From Alphaproteobacteria bacterium (GTDB lineage Bacteria > Pseudomonadota > Alphaproteobacteria > GCA-2746255), in the NCBI GenBank assembly GCA_021296325.1, contig JAGWAR010000010.1, positions 1 through 33,795 of the forward strand: a stretch of DNA of 33,795 nt, written 5' to 3'. Of the stretch, positions 9,078-16,508 are shown in pieces (within the stretch, counting starts at the first letter, position 1; the number at the start of each line of letters is the position of its first letter). The notes under the pieces are model-generated. The model saw nothing but the letters and a program-made list of their open reading frames with translations. It had not been told where the DNA came from and searched no databases. The translations under genes and the position numbers were made by a program.

Positions 9078-9544
9078 GCTTTTTTCTCGCGGCGCTCGGC
9101 AAAAAAATCGGTAAGCAGGCTTTTGCAGCGTTCCTCGTCGATGCCACCATAAACCTCGGGCCGATGGTGGCAGGTGGGTTGCTCAAAAATACAGGGCCCG
9201 TGATCGACGCCACCGCCTTTCGGGTCGTACGCGCCGAAATAAAGCCGGCGGATGCGGGCGAAAGCAATCGCGCTGGCGCACATCGCGCAAGGCTCCAGGG
9301 TCACGTAAAGGTCGCAAAAGGAAAGCCGGGCGTTGCCAAGGCGGCTCGCGCCCTCGCGGATGCACAACAATTCGGCGTGGGCGGTCGGGTCGGAAAGTTC
9401 CTCGATCCGGTTGCCAAAGGCTGCCAGCGGCGCGTTCGTCCGGCTGTCGACCAGCACGGCGCCGACCGGGACTTCGCCCCGCTTTCCGGCCTCTTCCGCC
9501 TGCCGTTGCGCGGCCTCGAAGAAGGAAGACGTTTTTTCCGCCAT
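9074..9544 (-). CDS. tadA: tRNA adenosine(34) deaminase
   Basis: TadA converts adenosine to inosine at the wobble position of tRNA-Arg(ACG), allowing it to read CGU, CGC and CGA. The 156-aa protein has the zinc-dependent deaminase motifs DPTAHAELL (catalytic HAE) and LEPCAMCASA (PCxxC). The tail CHHRPEVYGGI, LLTDFFAERR is typical of alphaproteobacterial TadA and separates it from cytidine or guanine deaminases. The start ATG 9544 (MAEKTSSFFEAA) was chosen because the family begins there; the open frame extends 38 codons further without similarity. It leads a two-gene unit with the globin and is divergent from the PuuD-like gene. Confidence 0.93.
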   Translation of the reverse strand: MAEKTSSFFEAAQRQAEEAGKRGEVPVGAVLVDSRTNAPLAAFGNRIEELSDPTAHAELLCIREGASRLGNARLSFCDLYVTLEPCAMCASAIAFARIRRLYFGAYDPKGGGVDHGPCIFEQPTCHHRPEVYGGIDEERCKSLLTDFFAERREKKA

Positions 9545-9597
9545 GGGGCGAGAGTGAAGAGCGTCCGCACGGGCGTCAAGTGGCGGAAGGGGATAAG

Positions 9598-9627
9598 TTG
9601 CCGCCGACCCCGCCCGCGTCCTACAGT
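9598..9627 (+). promoter_or_regulatory. Possible sigma-70-type promoter for the PuuD-like gene
   Basis: TTGCCG (9598-9603) and TACAGT (9622-9627) are separated by 18 bases. The -10 box ends eight bases before the ATG at 9636 and no Shine-Dalgarno sequence lies between, so the transcript could be leaderless. The match is modest. On the other strand TTGACG (9574-9579, read right to left) could be a -35 element for tadA, but its -10 is poor. Confidence 0.35.
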
Positions 9628-9635
9628 CTTTTTCC

Positions 9636-10352
9636 ATGAGCGCACCCATCATCGGCATTATCCTCGATTCGGAAGCCCCGGGGGGGTATTCGAAGCTGCC
9701 CTGGTACGCATTGCGCGAGAATTACGTGCGCGCACTTGCGGATCAGGGGGCGGTTCCGCTTCTCTTTCCGCATGAGCCGGCGTTGGCAGACGCCTATCTC
9801 GAGCGGATCGACGGGTTGCTGATTCCCGGTGGCGATTTCGACATCGATCCGGCGCATTTCGGCGTTAGCACCCGGCACGAAAAGGTAGTGACGAAGGATG
9901 GGCGCACGGCGTTCGAGCTTCTCATGACCCGCGAAGCCCATCGACGTAACCTGCCGTTGCTTGGTATCTGCGGTGGCGAACAGCTTTTGAACGTCGCCCT
10001 TGGCGGCACGCTCATCCAGCACATTCCGGACGAGGTGGACGGGGCGCTTGCCCATGAGCAGCCGAATCCAAGGGACGAGCCCGGCCATGACGTAATGGTC
10101 GAGGAAGGTTCGCTGCTTCACCGCATCACCGGCGCGCAACGCCTTTCCGTCAACAGCGCCCATCATCAGGCGGTGCGCGAGGTGTCCGGCGCCGTGATCG
10201 TGGACGCCAGGGCACCGGACGGGGTGATCGAGGGAATCGAGGATCCGAACCATCGGTTTTGCCTCGGGGTTCAGTGGCATCCGGAATATTTGGTCAGCGA
10301 AGGGGATGCAAAAATTTTTGCCGCCTTCGTTGCCGCCGCCGCCGAACGGTGA
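9636..10352 (+). CDS. Class I glutamine amidotransferase-fold hydrolase, PuuD-like (peptidase C26)
   Basis: A 238-aa protein of the gamma-glutamyl-GABA hydrolase (PuuD) group. It has an N-terminal GIILDSEAPGGYSKLPWYAL, DGLLIPGGDFDIDP, the nucleophile Cys112 in LLGICGGEQLLNVALGG, VNSAHHQAV, and the His215/Glu217 pair in VQWHPEYL. The catalytic triad is thus complete. PuuD itself cleaves gamma-glutamyl-GABA in putrescine breakdown, but no other putrescine gene is nearby, so the substrate is uncertain. The ATG at 9636 has no Shine-Dalgarno sequence. The stop overlaps the GTG start of the pseudouridine synthase (GTGA), coupling it to RNA-modification genes. Confidence 0.88.
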   Translation: MSAPIIGIILDSEAPGGYSKLPWYALRENYVRALADQGAVPLLFPHEPALADAYLERIDGLLIPGGDFDIDPAHFGVSTRHEKVVTKDGRTAFELLMTREAHRRNLPLLGICGGEQLLNVALGGTLIQHIPDEVDGALAHEQPNPRDEPGHDVMVEEGSLLHRITGAQRLSVNSAHHQAVREVSGAVIVDARAPDGVIEGIEDPNHRFCLGVQWHPEYLVSEGDAKIFAAFVAAAAER

Positions 10353-11107
10353 CACAGGATACGGCACCGAAAGCCGCTTCCGGTGAACGGCTTGCGAAGC
10401 GCATCGCCCGGGCCGGCCTCTGTTCGCGGCGCGAGGCAGAACGCTGGATCGAAGCGGGCCGCGTTTGCATTGACGGCAAACAAATCGAAAGTCCGGCCAT
10501 CAACGTCACGGAACGCCAACGCATCACGGTGGACGGAAAGGACCTGCCGGCGGCGGATCGCACCCGGCTTTGGCGTTACCACAAACCGAAAGGGTTGGTG
10601 ACGACGCATCGCGACCCTCAAGGCCGCCCGACCGTCTTCGAACATCTGCCGCCCGGCCTGCCCAGGGTCGTTTCGGTGGGACGGCTGGATCTCAACTCCG
10701 AGGGACTGTTGCTGCTGACGAACGATGGCGAACTGGCCCGCCGCCTGGAACAGCCCGCGAGCGGCTGGCGGCGGCATTACCGGGTGCGGGCCTTCGGCAC
10801 GGCCGATCCGGTGGCGCTCGATCGTCTGGTCGGGGGGATCACGGTCGACGGCGTGTGCTACGGGTCGATCCAGGTGAAGGTCGAGCGGCAACAGGGGGCG
10901 AATGTCTGGCTTTCTGTCTCGCTCGCCGAGGGCAAGAACCGCGAGGTGCGGAAAGTCCTCGAACATCTGGGGTTGAAGGTAAGCCGCCTGATCCGGGTGG
11001 CCTATGGGCCTTTCCAGCTTGGCCGCCTGCCGAAAGAGGGTGTCGCGGAGGTGCCGGGAAAGGTCATCGGCGACGCCCTTGGGGCCCGGAAAAAGAAGAA
11101 GGCCTGA
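10349..11107 (+). CDS. RluB/RsuA-family pseudouridine synthase
   Basis: A 252-aa enzyme that converts a specific uridine of rRNA to pseudouridine. An N-terminal S4 RNA-binding domain (RLAKRIARAGLCSRREAERW, then IEAGRVCIDGK) is followed by the catalytic domain with YHKPKGLVTTHRDPQGRPTV, the catalytic aspartate in VGRLDLNSEGLLLLTNDG, and EGKNREVRKVLEHLGL. This pattern fits the RluB/RsuA group; RluB (23S rRNA) is the more likely, since alphaproteobacterial homologues next to rsmD are usually called that. The start is GTG 10349, overlapping the previous stop. The open frame extends 30 codons upstream, but the overlap start fits the S4 domain. The C-terminus is a short lysine-rich tail. rsmD follows after six bases. 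Confidence 0.9.
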   Translation: MTQDTAPKAASGERLAKRIARAGLCSRREAERWIEAGRVCIDGKQIESPAINVTERQRITVDGKDLPAADRTRLWRYHKPKGLVTTHRDPQGRPTVFEHLPPGLPRVVSVGRLDLNSEGLLLLTNDGELARRLEQPASGWRRHYRVRAFGTADPVALDRLVGGITVDGVCYGSIQVKVERQQGANVWLSVSLAEGKNREVRKVLEHLGLKVSRLIRVAYGPFQLGRLPKEGVAEVPGKVIGDALGARKKKKA

Positions 11108-11113
11108 ACCGGC

Positions 11114-11689
11114 ATGCTGCGAATCGTTGCGGGCAAACATCGGGGGCGGCGGCTGAAGACGCCGGAAAGCCGTGACGTCCGGCCGACATCGGCGCGGGCC
11201 CGCGAAGCGATCTTCGACGTTCTTGCCCATGGCCGGTTTGAACGCCGCGACCCGCCGCTTCTGAAAGAGGCGCGCGTGATAGATCTTTTTGCCGGCAGCG
11301 GGGCGATGGGTTTCGAGGCCCTTTCCCGGGGGGCCGCCTTTGTCACCTTTGTGGAAACGGACCCGGCTGCCCTTTCTCTCCTTCGGGAAAATGTCGCGGT
11401 TTTGGGCGAGAAGGCGCGGGTCCGGCTCGTACCGAGAGATGCGACCCGAATCGGCCGTGCGGACCAGGCGGTCCGCCTCGCCTTCATCGATCCGCCTTAT
11501 GGCCGGGATCTGTGCGTATCAGCGCTTGCCGCGCTTCACGAAGGAAGCTGGCTCGAAGCGCAAGCGGTCGTCGTCGTCGAGCTCGGCGCAAAGGAAGAAC
11601 TGTTGCCGCCGGCAGGCTTCCACGTTTTCGACGAGCGTCGCTACGGGGCGGCGAAGGTGGTTTTCCTTCTTTACGGGGAAGCACCTTAA
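11114..11689 (+). CDS. rsmD: 16S rRNA (guanine(966)-N2)-methyltransferase
   Basis: RsmD methylates G966 of 16S rRNA using S-adenosylmethionine. The 191-aa length and the motifs are standard: MLRIVAGKHRGRRLKTP, RPTSARAREAIFDVL, the SAM-binding VIDLFAGSGAMGFEALSRGA, and the catalytic FIDPPYG. It lies six bases after the pseudouridine synthase, so both are probably on one mRNA for ribosome maturation. It is convergent with the small membrane-protein gene, whose stop lies six bases away on the other strand; no hairpin is visible in that gap. Confidence 0.95.
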   Translation: MLRIVAGKHRGRRLKTPESRDVRPTSARAREAIFDVLAHGRFERRDPPLLKEARVIDLFAGSGAMGFEALSRGAAFVTFVETDPAALSLLRENVAVLGEKARVRLVPRDATRIGRADQAVRLAFIDPPYGRDLCVSALAALHEGSWLEAQAVVVVELGAKEELLPPAGFHVFDERRYGAAKVVFLLYGEAP

Positions 11690-11695
11690 GCGACG

Positions 11696-12001
11696 TCAGG
11701 CACCGTACTGGTCGGTGTCGTCGAAGGGGTCGGGTTCCAGCACTTCGGGTTCTTCCGGTGCCGGTGCCGGAGCCGAAGGCGGCTCTTCCGTGCCATGGAG
11801 GTAGGCCTTGAGGTAAGGCAGCCACCAGGGCAGCGCGGCGACGCCGATCAGAAGCAGCGTCGTCGTGCGAATGTGAACGATCAGAAGATCGATGACGAGC
11901 AGGGCAATGGCGGTAAGGGCAACGAGTTCAAGCGACGTACGCGCCTTCAGGAAGTCCTGAATAGCTTCTACGTACCGGTTGCCGGTTGGTTCCGTATCCA
12001 T
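11696..12001 (-). CDS. Small membrane protein of unknown function, downstream of mutL
   Basis: A 101-aa protein I do not recognise. From the start ATG 12001 it has a short soluble N-terminus (MDTEPTGNRYVEAIQDFLK), then two hydrophobic segments (about residues 26-46 and 50-68: LVALTAIALLVIDLLIV and TTLLLIGVAALPWWLPYL). It ends in an acidic, proline-rich tail (PPSAPAPAPEEPEVLEPDPF) of about 30 residues. An in-frame TTG further upstream would overlap mutL; the ATG ten bases after the mutL stop is preferred. It is the last gene of the pgi-mutL unit. The tail looks disordered and could be a protein-binding segment, but this is a guess. Coding potential is supported by its position and conserved-looking codon use only. 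Confidence 0.7.
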   Translation of the reverse strand: MDTEPTGNRYVEAIQDFLKARTSLELVALTAIALLVIDLLIVHIRTTTLLLIGVAALPWWLPYLKAYLHGTEEPPSAPAPAPEEPEVLEPDPFDDTDQYGA

Positions 12002-12011
12002 ACCGTGATTC

Positions 12012-13790
12012 TTAGCGCCTTCCGAAGAGACGCTCAATATCCTGCAATTTAAGTTCTACATAGGTGGGGCGGCCATGGTTGCACTGGCCGGCATGGGGCG
12101 TGGTTTCCATCTGGCGGAGCAGCGCGTTCATCTCGTCCGCTGTCAGCCGGCGTCCCGCCCGCACGCTGCCATGGCAGGCCATCGTCGCCGCGACGTGGTT
12201 CAGGCGGTCCCGGAGGCTGGCGCCATCCTCGAACTCCTCCAGGTCGTCGGCGAGGTCCTGGATCAGGCCTTGGGGATTAACGTCACCCAGAATGGCCGGC
12301 ACTTCGCGGACGGCCACCGCGCCGGGCCCGAAGGATTCGACGATCAGGCCCAGCTCGGCGAGTTCGTCGGCGCGCTCCAGCACGCGCGCGGCTTTCGCTT
12401 CCGTCATTTCCACGACCTCGGGGATCAGCAGGATCTGGCGGGCGACGTTGTTTGCCTGCAGGCCTTCCAGCATGCGCTCGAGCACAATCCGTTCATGGGC
12501 AGCGTGCTGATCGACGAAAACAATGCCGTCCTCCGTCTGGGCCACGATGTAGGTTTCGTGCAGCTGGGCGCGGGCGGCGCCCAGGGGATGATCCGTGGTG
12601 GCCTCGCCCACGTCCTCGCCCGCCGCTTCCGGGCGCGCGTGGGGCGCCTCCGTGCCGGGCAGGCGGGGGCGATAGGCGGGCGCGCGTTCGTTAAGGGCGC
12701 AGGCCGGTGCGTGGCCTTCCGTCATGACTGGGGGTGTCTCGGGGCGAAAGGCGCCAAGGGCCACCTGGCTGACGGTGGAGGCGGCCCGGTGCCCCGCCTC
12801 GTGCAGCGCGTGGCGCAGGGCACCGACGAAAAGCCCACGCACGAGACCCGCCTCCCGGAAACGCACTTCCGCTTTTGCCGGGTGGACGTTTACGTCGACG
12901 CGTTCGGGGGGAATTTCGAGAAAAAGGGCCAACACCGGATGGCGGTCGCGGGCCAGCAAATCCTGATAGGCGGCCCGGACGGCGCCGTGGAACAGGGCGT
13001 CGCGCACCGGCCGGCCGTTCACGAAGAAATACTGCATTCGGGCATTCGCCCGGTTGAAGGTGGGCAATCCGGCATAGCCGGAAAGCGTCATGCCTTCCCG
13101 CGCGGCGTGGATCGGCAAGGCGTTTTCAGTGAACTCGCGGCCGAGAATCTGTGCCAGCCGTTCGGCCCTTGTGTCGAACAGTTCCCCCTGATTGGCATGC
13201 AGTTGCAGCACGCTGCGTTTTTCATCGGACAGTTGGAAGGCGGTCTCGGGATGGGCCATTGCTAGCCGGCGAACTACGTCAACGGCATGGTGCAATTCCG
13301 TCTGTGGCGTTTTCAGGAATTTCAGGCGTGCCGGTGTGGCAAAGAAAAGGTCGCGCAATTCGACCCGCGTGCCGACCGGGTGGGAGGCGGGCATGACCTC
13401 GCTTTTCCTGCTGCCCTCGACGGAAATGGAAAAGGCGCTGGCGGCGTTGCGGGTCCGGCTCGTGATGGTCAGCCTTCCGGCGGCCCCGATGGAAGGCAGG
13501 GCCTCGCCCCGGAAACCAAGGGTTGCGATCTGCTGAAGGCTGTCATCCGTCAGTTTCGAAGTGGCGTGCCGCTCGATGGAAAGGGCAAGCTCCGTTTCCG
13601 TCATGCCGGTCCCATCGTCCGTTACGGAGATGAGGTTGTGCCCGCCATTCGCTAGTACGATTTCGATTCGCCTGGCCCCGGCGTCGATCGCGTTTTCGAC
13701 CAGTTCCTTGACGACGGAAGCCGGCCGTTCGATCACCTCGCCGGCGGCGATCCGGTTGACGATGGCTTCCGGAAGAAGGCGGATCGTCAT
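12012..13790 (-). CDS. mutL: DNA mismatch repair protein MutL (endonuclease type)
   Basis: MutL links mismatch recognition by MutS to strand removal. The 592-aa protein starts with the GHKL ATPase: AAGEVIERPASVVKELVENA, DDGTGM and GFRGEALPSIGA. A linker (about 340-400) leads to the C-terminal domain with DQHAAHE (D427-E433, second Glu at 438), which is the DQHA-x2-E-x4-E metal motif of nicking MutL proteins. ACHGSVRAG and CNHGRPTYVEL near the end are the other parts of that site. It therefore probably makes the strand nick itself, as expected in bacteria without MutH. ATG 13790 overlaps the pgi stop (ATGA). Confidence 0.96.
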   Translation of the reverse strand: MTIRLLPEAIVNRIAAGEVIERPASVVKELVENAIDAGARRIEIVLANGGHNLISVTDDGTGMTETELALSIERHATSKLTDDSLQQIATLGFRGEALPSIGAAGRLTITSRTRNAASAFSISVEGSRKSEVMPASHPVGTRVELRDLFFATPARLKFLKTPQTELHHAVDVVRRLAMAHPETAFQLSDEKRSVLQLHANQGELFDTRAERLAQILGREFTENALPIHAAREGMTLSGYAGLPTFNRANARMQYFFVNGRPVRDALFHGAVRAAYQDLLARDRHPVLALFLEIPPERVDVNVHPAKAEVRFREAGLVRGLFVGALRHALHEAGHRAASTVSQVALGAFRPETPPVMTEGHAPACALNERAPAYRPRLPGTEAPHARPEAAGEDVGEATTDHPLGAARAQLHETYIVAQTEDGIVFVDQHAAHERIVLERMLEGLQANNVARQILLIPEVVEMTEAKAARVLERADELAELGLIVESFGPGAVAVREVPAILGDVNPQGLIQDLADDLEEFEDGASLRDRLNHVAATMACHGSVRAGRRLTADEMNALLRQMETTPHAGQCNHGRPTYVELKLQDIERLFGRR

Positions 13791-15076
13791 GGCGTCATTC
13801 TCGATAAATATTCCCGTGCCAGCCGTTTGCCTTCCTCGACGGCCGGCTGGGTGAAGGCATCGATCCCCAGCAGATCGGCGGCCAGGATCGTTTCCAGCAT
13901 GAAATGCATGAAAAGGGTGCCAAGCGCCGCTTCATCGGCGGTGGCCACGCGGAAGCTGCGTACCGGGCAGCCGTGCCGGACCAGGGTTTCGGCGGTGGCC
14001 TGACCTTCTGCCTCCAGCAAATCCCCCATCCGGCGGCCGGCCAGCCAGTCGAGGGCCGGATCCTCGGCCAGGTCCTTGGGAATTTCCGGTCCCTTGCCGC
14101 GGCTTTCCCCAAAGAGAAGCGTGAAAAACTTGTCCTTCGGCCCGTCGAGGTAAAGCTGAAGCTGGCTGTGCTGATCGACGGTGCCGAGGGCCTGGATCGG
14201 GGTCGTGCCGTGCCCGTCCTTGCCCAGGCTTTCCGCCCATAGCTGCCGGTGCCAGCGGCCGAGGTCGTCCAGCCGGTCAAGGTAGGGCATGAAGACGGCG
14301 TTGCGGATGGCCTTCGTTTCGTCGAATGCCACATGCAGCGCCGCGCCGATGGCGGCCTGGGAATCGGAAGGGCGGTTGGCCTTCAGCGTGCGTTCCAGCA
14401 CGTCGGCCGCGCCCTGGCGCACCGCCGCCGCGTCGAGGCCGGCGATCATGGCGGGCAAAAGTCCCACCAGCGAGAGAACGGAAAAACGACCGCCGATGCC
14501 CGGGTCGTGGTCGAGGCACGGGATTGCCCAGCGTTCGCCCAGGCGGCGCAGCGCGTTGTCGCCGGGTTCGGTGACGATCGTAAAGTGTTCCCGGATGGCC
14601 GCGTCGCCAAGATTCGTGCGCACCCAATCGAGGGCGGCAAAAAATTGAACAAGCGTTTCCGCCGTGTCGCCGGATTTTGAAATGACCAGGAATCCGGTTT
14701 TCTTCGGAGTTGCGGCGGCGAAGCATGCTTCGAAGGTTTGAGGGTCGACGTTGTCGAGAAACTGCAGGCGCGGCGCAGCGCCTTCCTCCCGAAGGGCGGT
14801 CAGAGTCCGTCCGCCCAGGCTGGACCCGCCGGTTCCGAGGATGACGACCCGGTCGAACCGCTGCCGGTAACGCGCGGCGAGGGGGTTAAGTGCGGCCAGG
14901 TCTTCGCGAGCTTCCGGAAGGGCAAGTAGCGCAAGGTTTCCTTCCGCGCGCTGCCGGCGAAGGGTTTCGATGCCTTGGGCCGTTCTTGCGAGGACTTTTT
15001 CAAACGCCTCCCGGGAAAGCCCGCCTTCGCCGATTGCCGTGTCGAAGCAGGTTTCAATGGTTTGCTGGTAGGACAT
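13787..15076 (-). CDS. pgi: Glucose-6-phosphate isomerase (short form)
   Basis: Pgi interconverts glucose 6-phosphate and fructose 6-phosphate. The 429-aa protein is much shorter than E. coli Pgi (549 aa) but has the two sugar isomerase (SIS) domains and key motifs: VILGTGGSSLGGRTL, VISKSGDTAETLVQF, DPGIGGRFSVLS and QLWAESLGKDGHGTTPI with the family glutamate. Short Pgi proteins of this kind are found in other alphaproteobacteria. ATG 15076 is preceded by CGAAAA rather than a clear Shine-Dalgarno sequence. It overlaps mutL by four bases, an unusual pairing of sugar metabolism with DNA repair. The 79-base gap to the M16 gene upstream holds only an imperfect hairpin without a T-run. Confidence 0.93.
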   Translation of the reverse strand: MSYQQTIETCFDTAIGEGGLSREAFEKVLARTAQGIETLRRQRAEGNLALLALPEAREDLAALNPLAARYRQRFDRVVILGTGGSSLGGRTLTALREEGAAPRLQFLDNVDPQTFEACFAAATPKKTGFLVISKSGDTAETLVQFFAALDWVRTNLGDAAIREHFTIVTEPGDNALRRLGERWAIPCLDHDPGIGGRFSVLSLVGLLPAMIAGLDAAAVRQGAADVLERTLKANRPSDSQAAIGAALHVAFDETKAIRNAVFMPYLDRLDDLGRWHRQLWAESLGKDGHGTTPIQALGTVDQHSQLQLYLDGPKDKFFTLLFGESRGKGPEIPKDLAEDPALDWLAGRRMGDLLEAEGQATAETLVRHGCPVRSFRVATADEAALGTLFMHFMLETILAADLLGIDAFTQPAVEEGKRLAREYLSRMTP

Positions 15077-15155
15077 TTTTCGGAAATACCCGCGACAGAC
15101 GGTTGCTCAAGGCAGACTAACAGAAGCCCGCCATACGGAACAGTGGGCCGTCCGG

Positions 15156-16508
15156 CTAGTCAGCCGTAGCCGTTGTGGCAAGACCCTTGGGTTGCCCGAC
15201 GGCGACGACGCAGAATTTCTCAGGCCCAAGCAGTCGTCTCGCCACGCGCGCGATATCTTCCACCGTGACGGCTTCGATGTAGCCGTTGCGGCGGTCGATG
15301 TAGTCGATGCCCAAATCGTTCTGCTGGATGGCGACGAGAACGCCGGCAACGCGGTCCGTGCTGTCCAGCGTAAGCGGGAAGGCGCCGGTGAGATATGTCT
15401 TTGCATCCCGCAATTCTGCTTCGCCAACGGGTTCTTCCGACAGGCGTTTCCATTCGGCCCGCACGAGCCTCATGGATTCCTCGACCCGGTCGTTCCGCGT
15501 CGCTACCTGGCCAAGCAATAAGCCAATTTTATCAAGTGGATAAAGGTAGCTATAGACGGAATAGGCAAGGCCACGGTCAACCCGTATCGCTTCCGAAAGA
15601 CGCGAATGAAGTCCGCCGCCAAGCAGATGGTTCATGACGTAGGCCGCGTAATAATCGGGGTCGTTCCGCTTCACGCCGGCCTGGCCGAAGATCACGATGC
15701 TTTGGGGGATCGGTTTTTCAATCACGAGCGTCTTGCCTTCTCCTTTTACCTTTGCCTTTTCGAGGGAGAAAGCCTTAGCCGAACGTTGCGGAAGTGCGCC
15801 GAAGACATGGTCGAGAAGTGGGGCCAGTTCTGCGGCTGAAATGTCGCCGGAAACGCCGATGATCAACTTTTCACGCACGAGATTGCGGCCGACAAAGCCC
15901 CGAAGGTCTTTTGCGGTCATCGCTTTTATGCTTGCCGCCGTGCCCCGTCGCGGCTGCCCGTAAGGGTGGTCCGGAAACATGGCGCGCAGCCACGCGCGTT
16001 GGGCAATGGTGTTAGGATCGTCGGCCCGGTAGGCAAGCATCGTCAGCACCTGGTTGCGGATTCGCTTGACAGCCTCCGAATCGAAGCGCGGCGTCGAAAG
16101 CGCCAGACGAAGCAGGTTGAACGCCGTCTCATGGTTTTTGCGAAGCGTCTTCAAGCTTCCGGTAAAGGCGTCCCGGCCGGTGTCGAAGCTTAACGTAATC
16201 GCGTTTTCTTCGAGGGCTCGGCGAAAAGCCTGCGAATCAAGATCGCCCGCCCCTTCGTCAAGCAGCCCGGAAGCGAGATAGGCGAGTCCCTCTTTGCCGT
16301 TCGGGTCCATCGCGCTGCCGCTTTCGCGAAAGGCGATTTCGACCGAAACGACGGGAACGGAAGTGTCGCGGGCAAGCCAGGCTTCGATGCCGCCGGGGCT
16401 TACGACGCGTTCGATGGAAAGCGCCGCAGCCGCGGCCGGAAACAACAGCACGCAGGCAAGGAAAAACGCGCCACCGATTGCCTGTAACGGAAAGTTTCGT
16501 CCGCTCAT
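15156..16508 (-). CDS. M16-family peptidase-like protein, zinc site missing (partner subunit)
   Basis: A 450-aa protein with a signal peptide (GGAFFLACVLLFPAAAAAL) and the M16 fold. At the position of the HxxEH zinc motif the sequence reads LAYLASGLLDEGAGDLDS, so the zinc ligands are absent. It keeps GGGLHSRLSEAIRVDRGLAYSVYSY, the arginine/tyrosine region typical of the non-catalytic subunit of two-chain M16 enzymes. Together with the upstream M16 gene it probably forms a heterodimeric periplasmic peptidase. Its ATG overlaps the stop of that gene (ATGA), favouring equal synthesis. Substrate unknown. It ends the long operon starting at 23232. Confidence 0.9.
   Translation of the reverse strand: MSGRNFPLQAIGGAFFLACVLLFPAAAAALSIERVVSPGGIEAWLARDTSVPVVSVEIAFRESGSAMDPNGKEGLAYLASGLLDEGAGDLDSQAFRRALEENAITLSFDTGRDAFTGSLKTLRKNHETAFNLLRLALSTPRFDSEAVKRIRNQVLTMLAYRADDPNTIAQRAWLRAMFPDHPYGQPRRGTAASIKAMTAKDLRGFVGRNLVREKLIIGVSGDISAAELAPLLDHVFGALPQRSAKAFSLEKAKVKGEGKTLVIEKPIPQSIVIFGQAGVKRNDPDYYAAYVMNHLLGGGLHSRLSEAIRVDRGLAYSVYSYLYPLDKIGLLLGQVATRNDRVEESMRLVRAEWKRLSEEPVGEAELRDAKTYLTGAFPLTLDSTDRVAGVLVAIQQNDLGIDYIDRRNGYIEAVTVEDIARVARRLLGPEKFCVVAVGQPKGLATTATAD

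Noticed and set aside
12075-13265. 396-aa plus-strand frame opposite mutL
   Set aside because: Antisense shadow; no motif seen and mutL is complete on the minus strand.
15077-15155. Rho-independent terminator between the M16 operon and pgi
   Set aside because: Only an imperfect nine-pair stem with one mismatch and no T-run was found.
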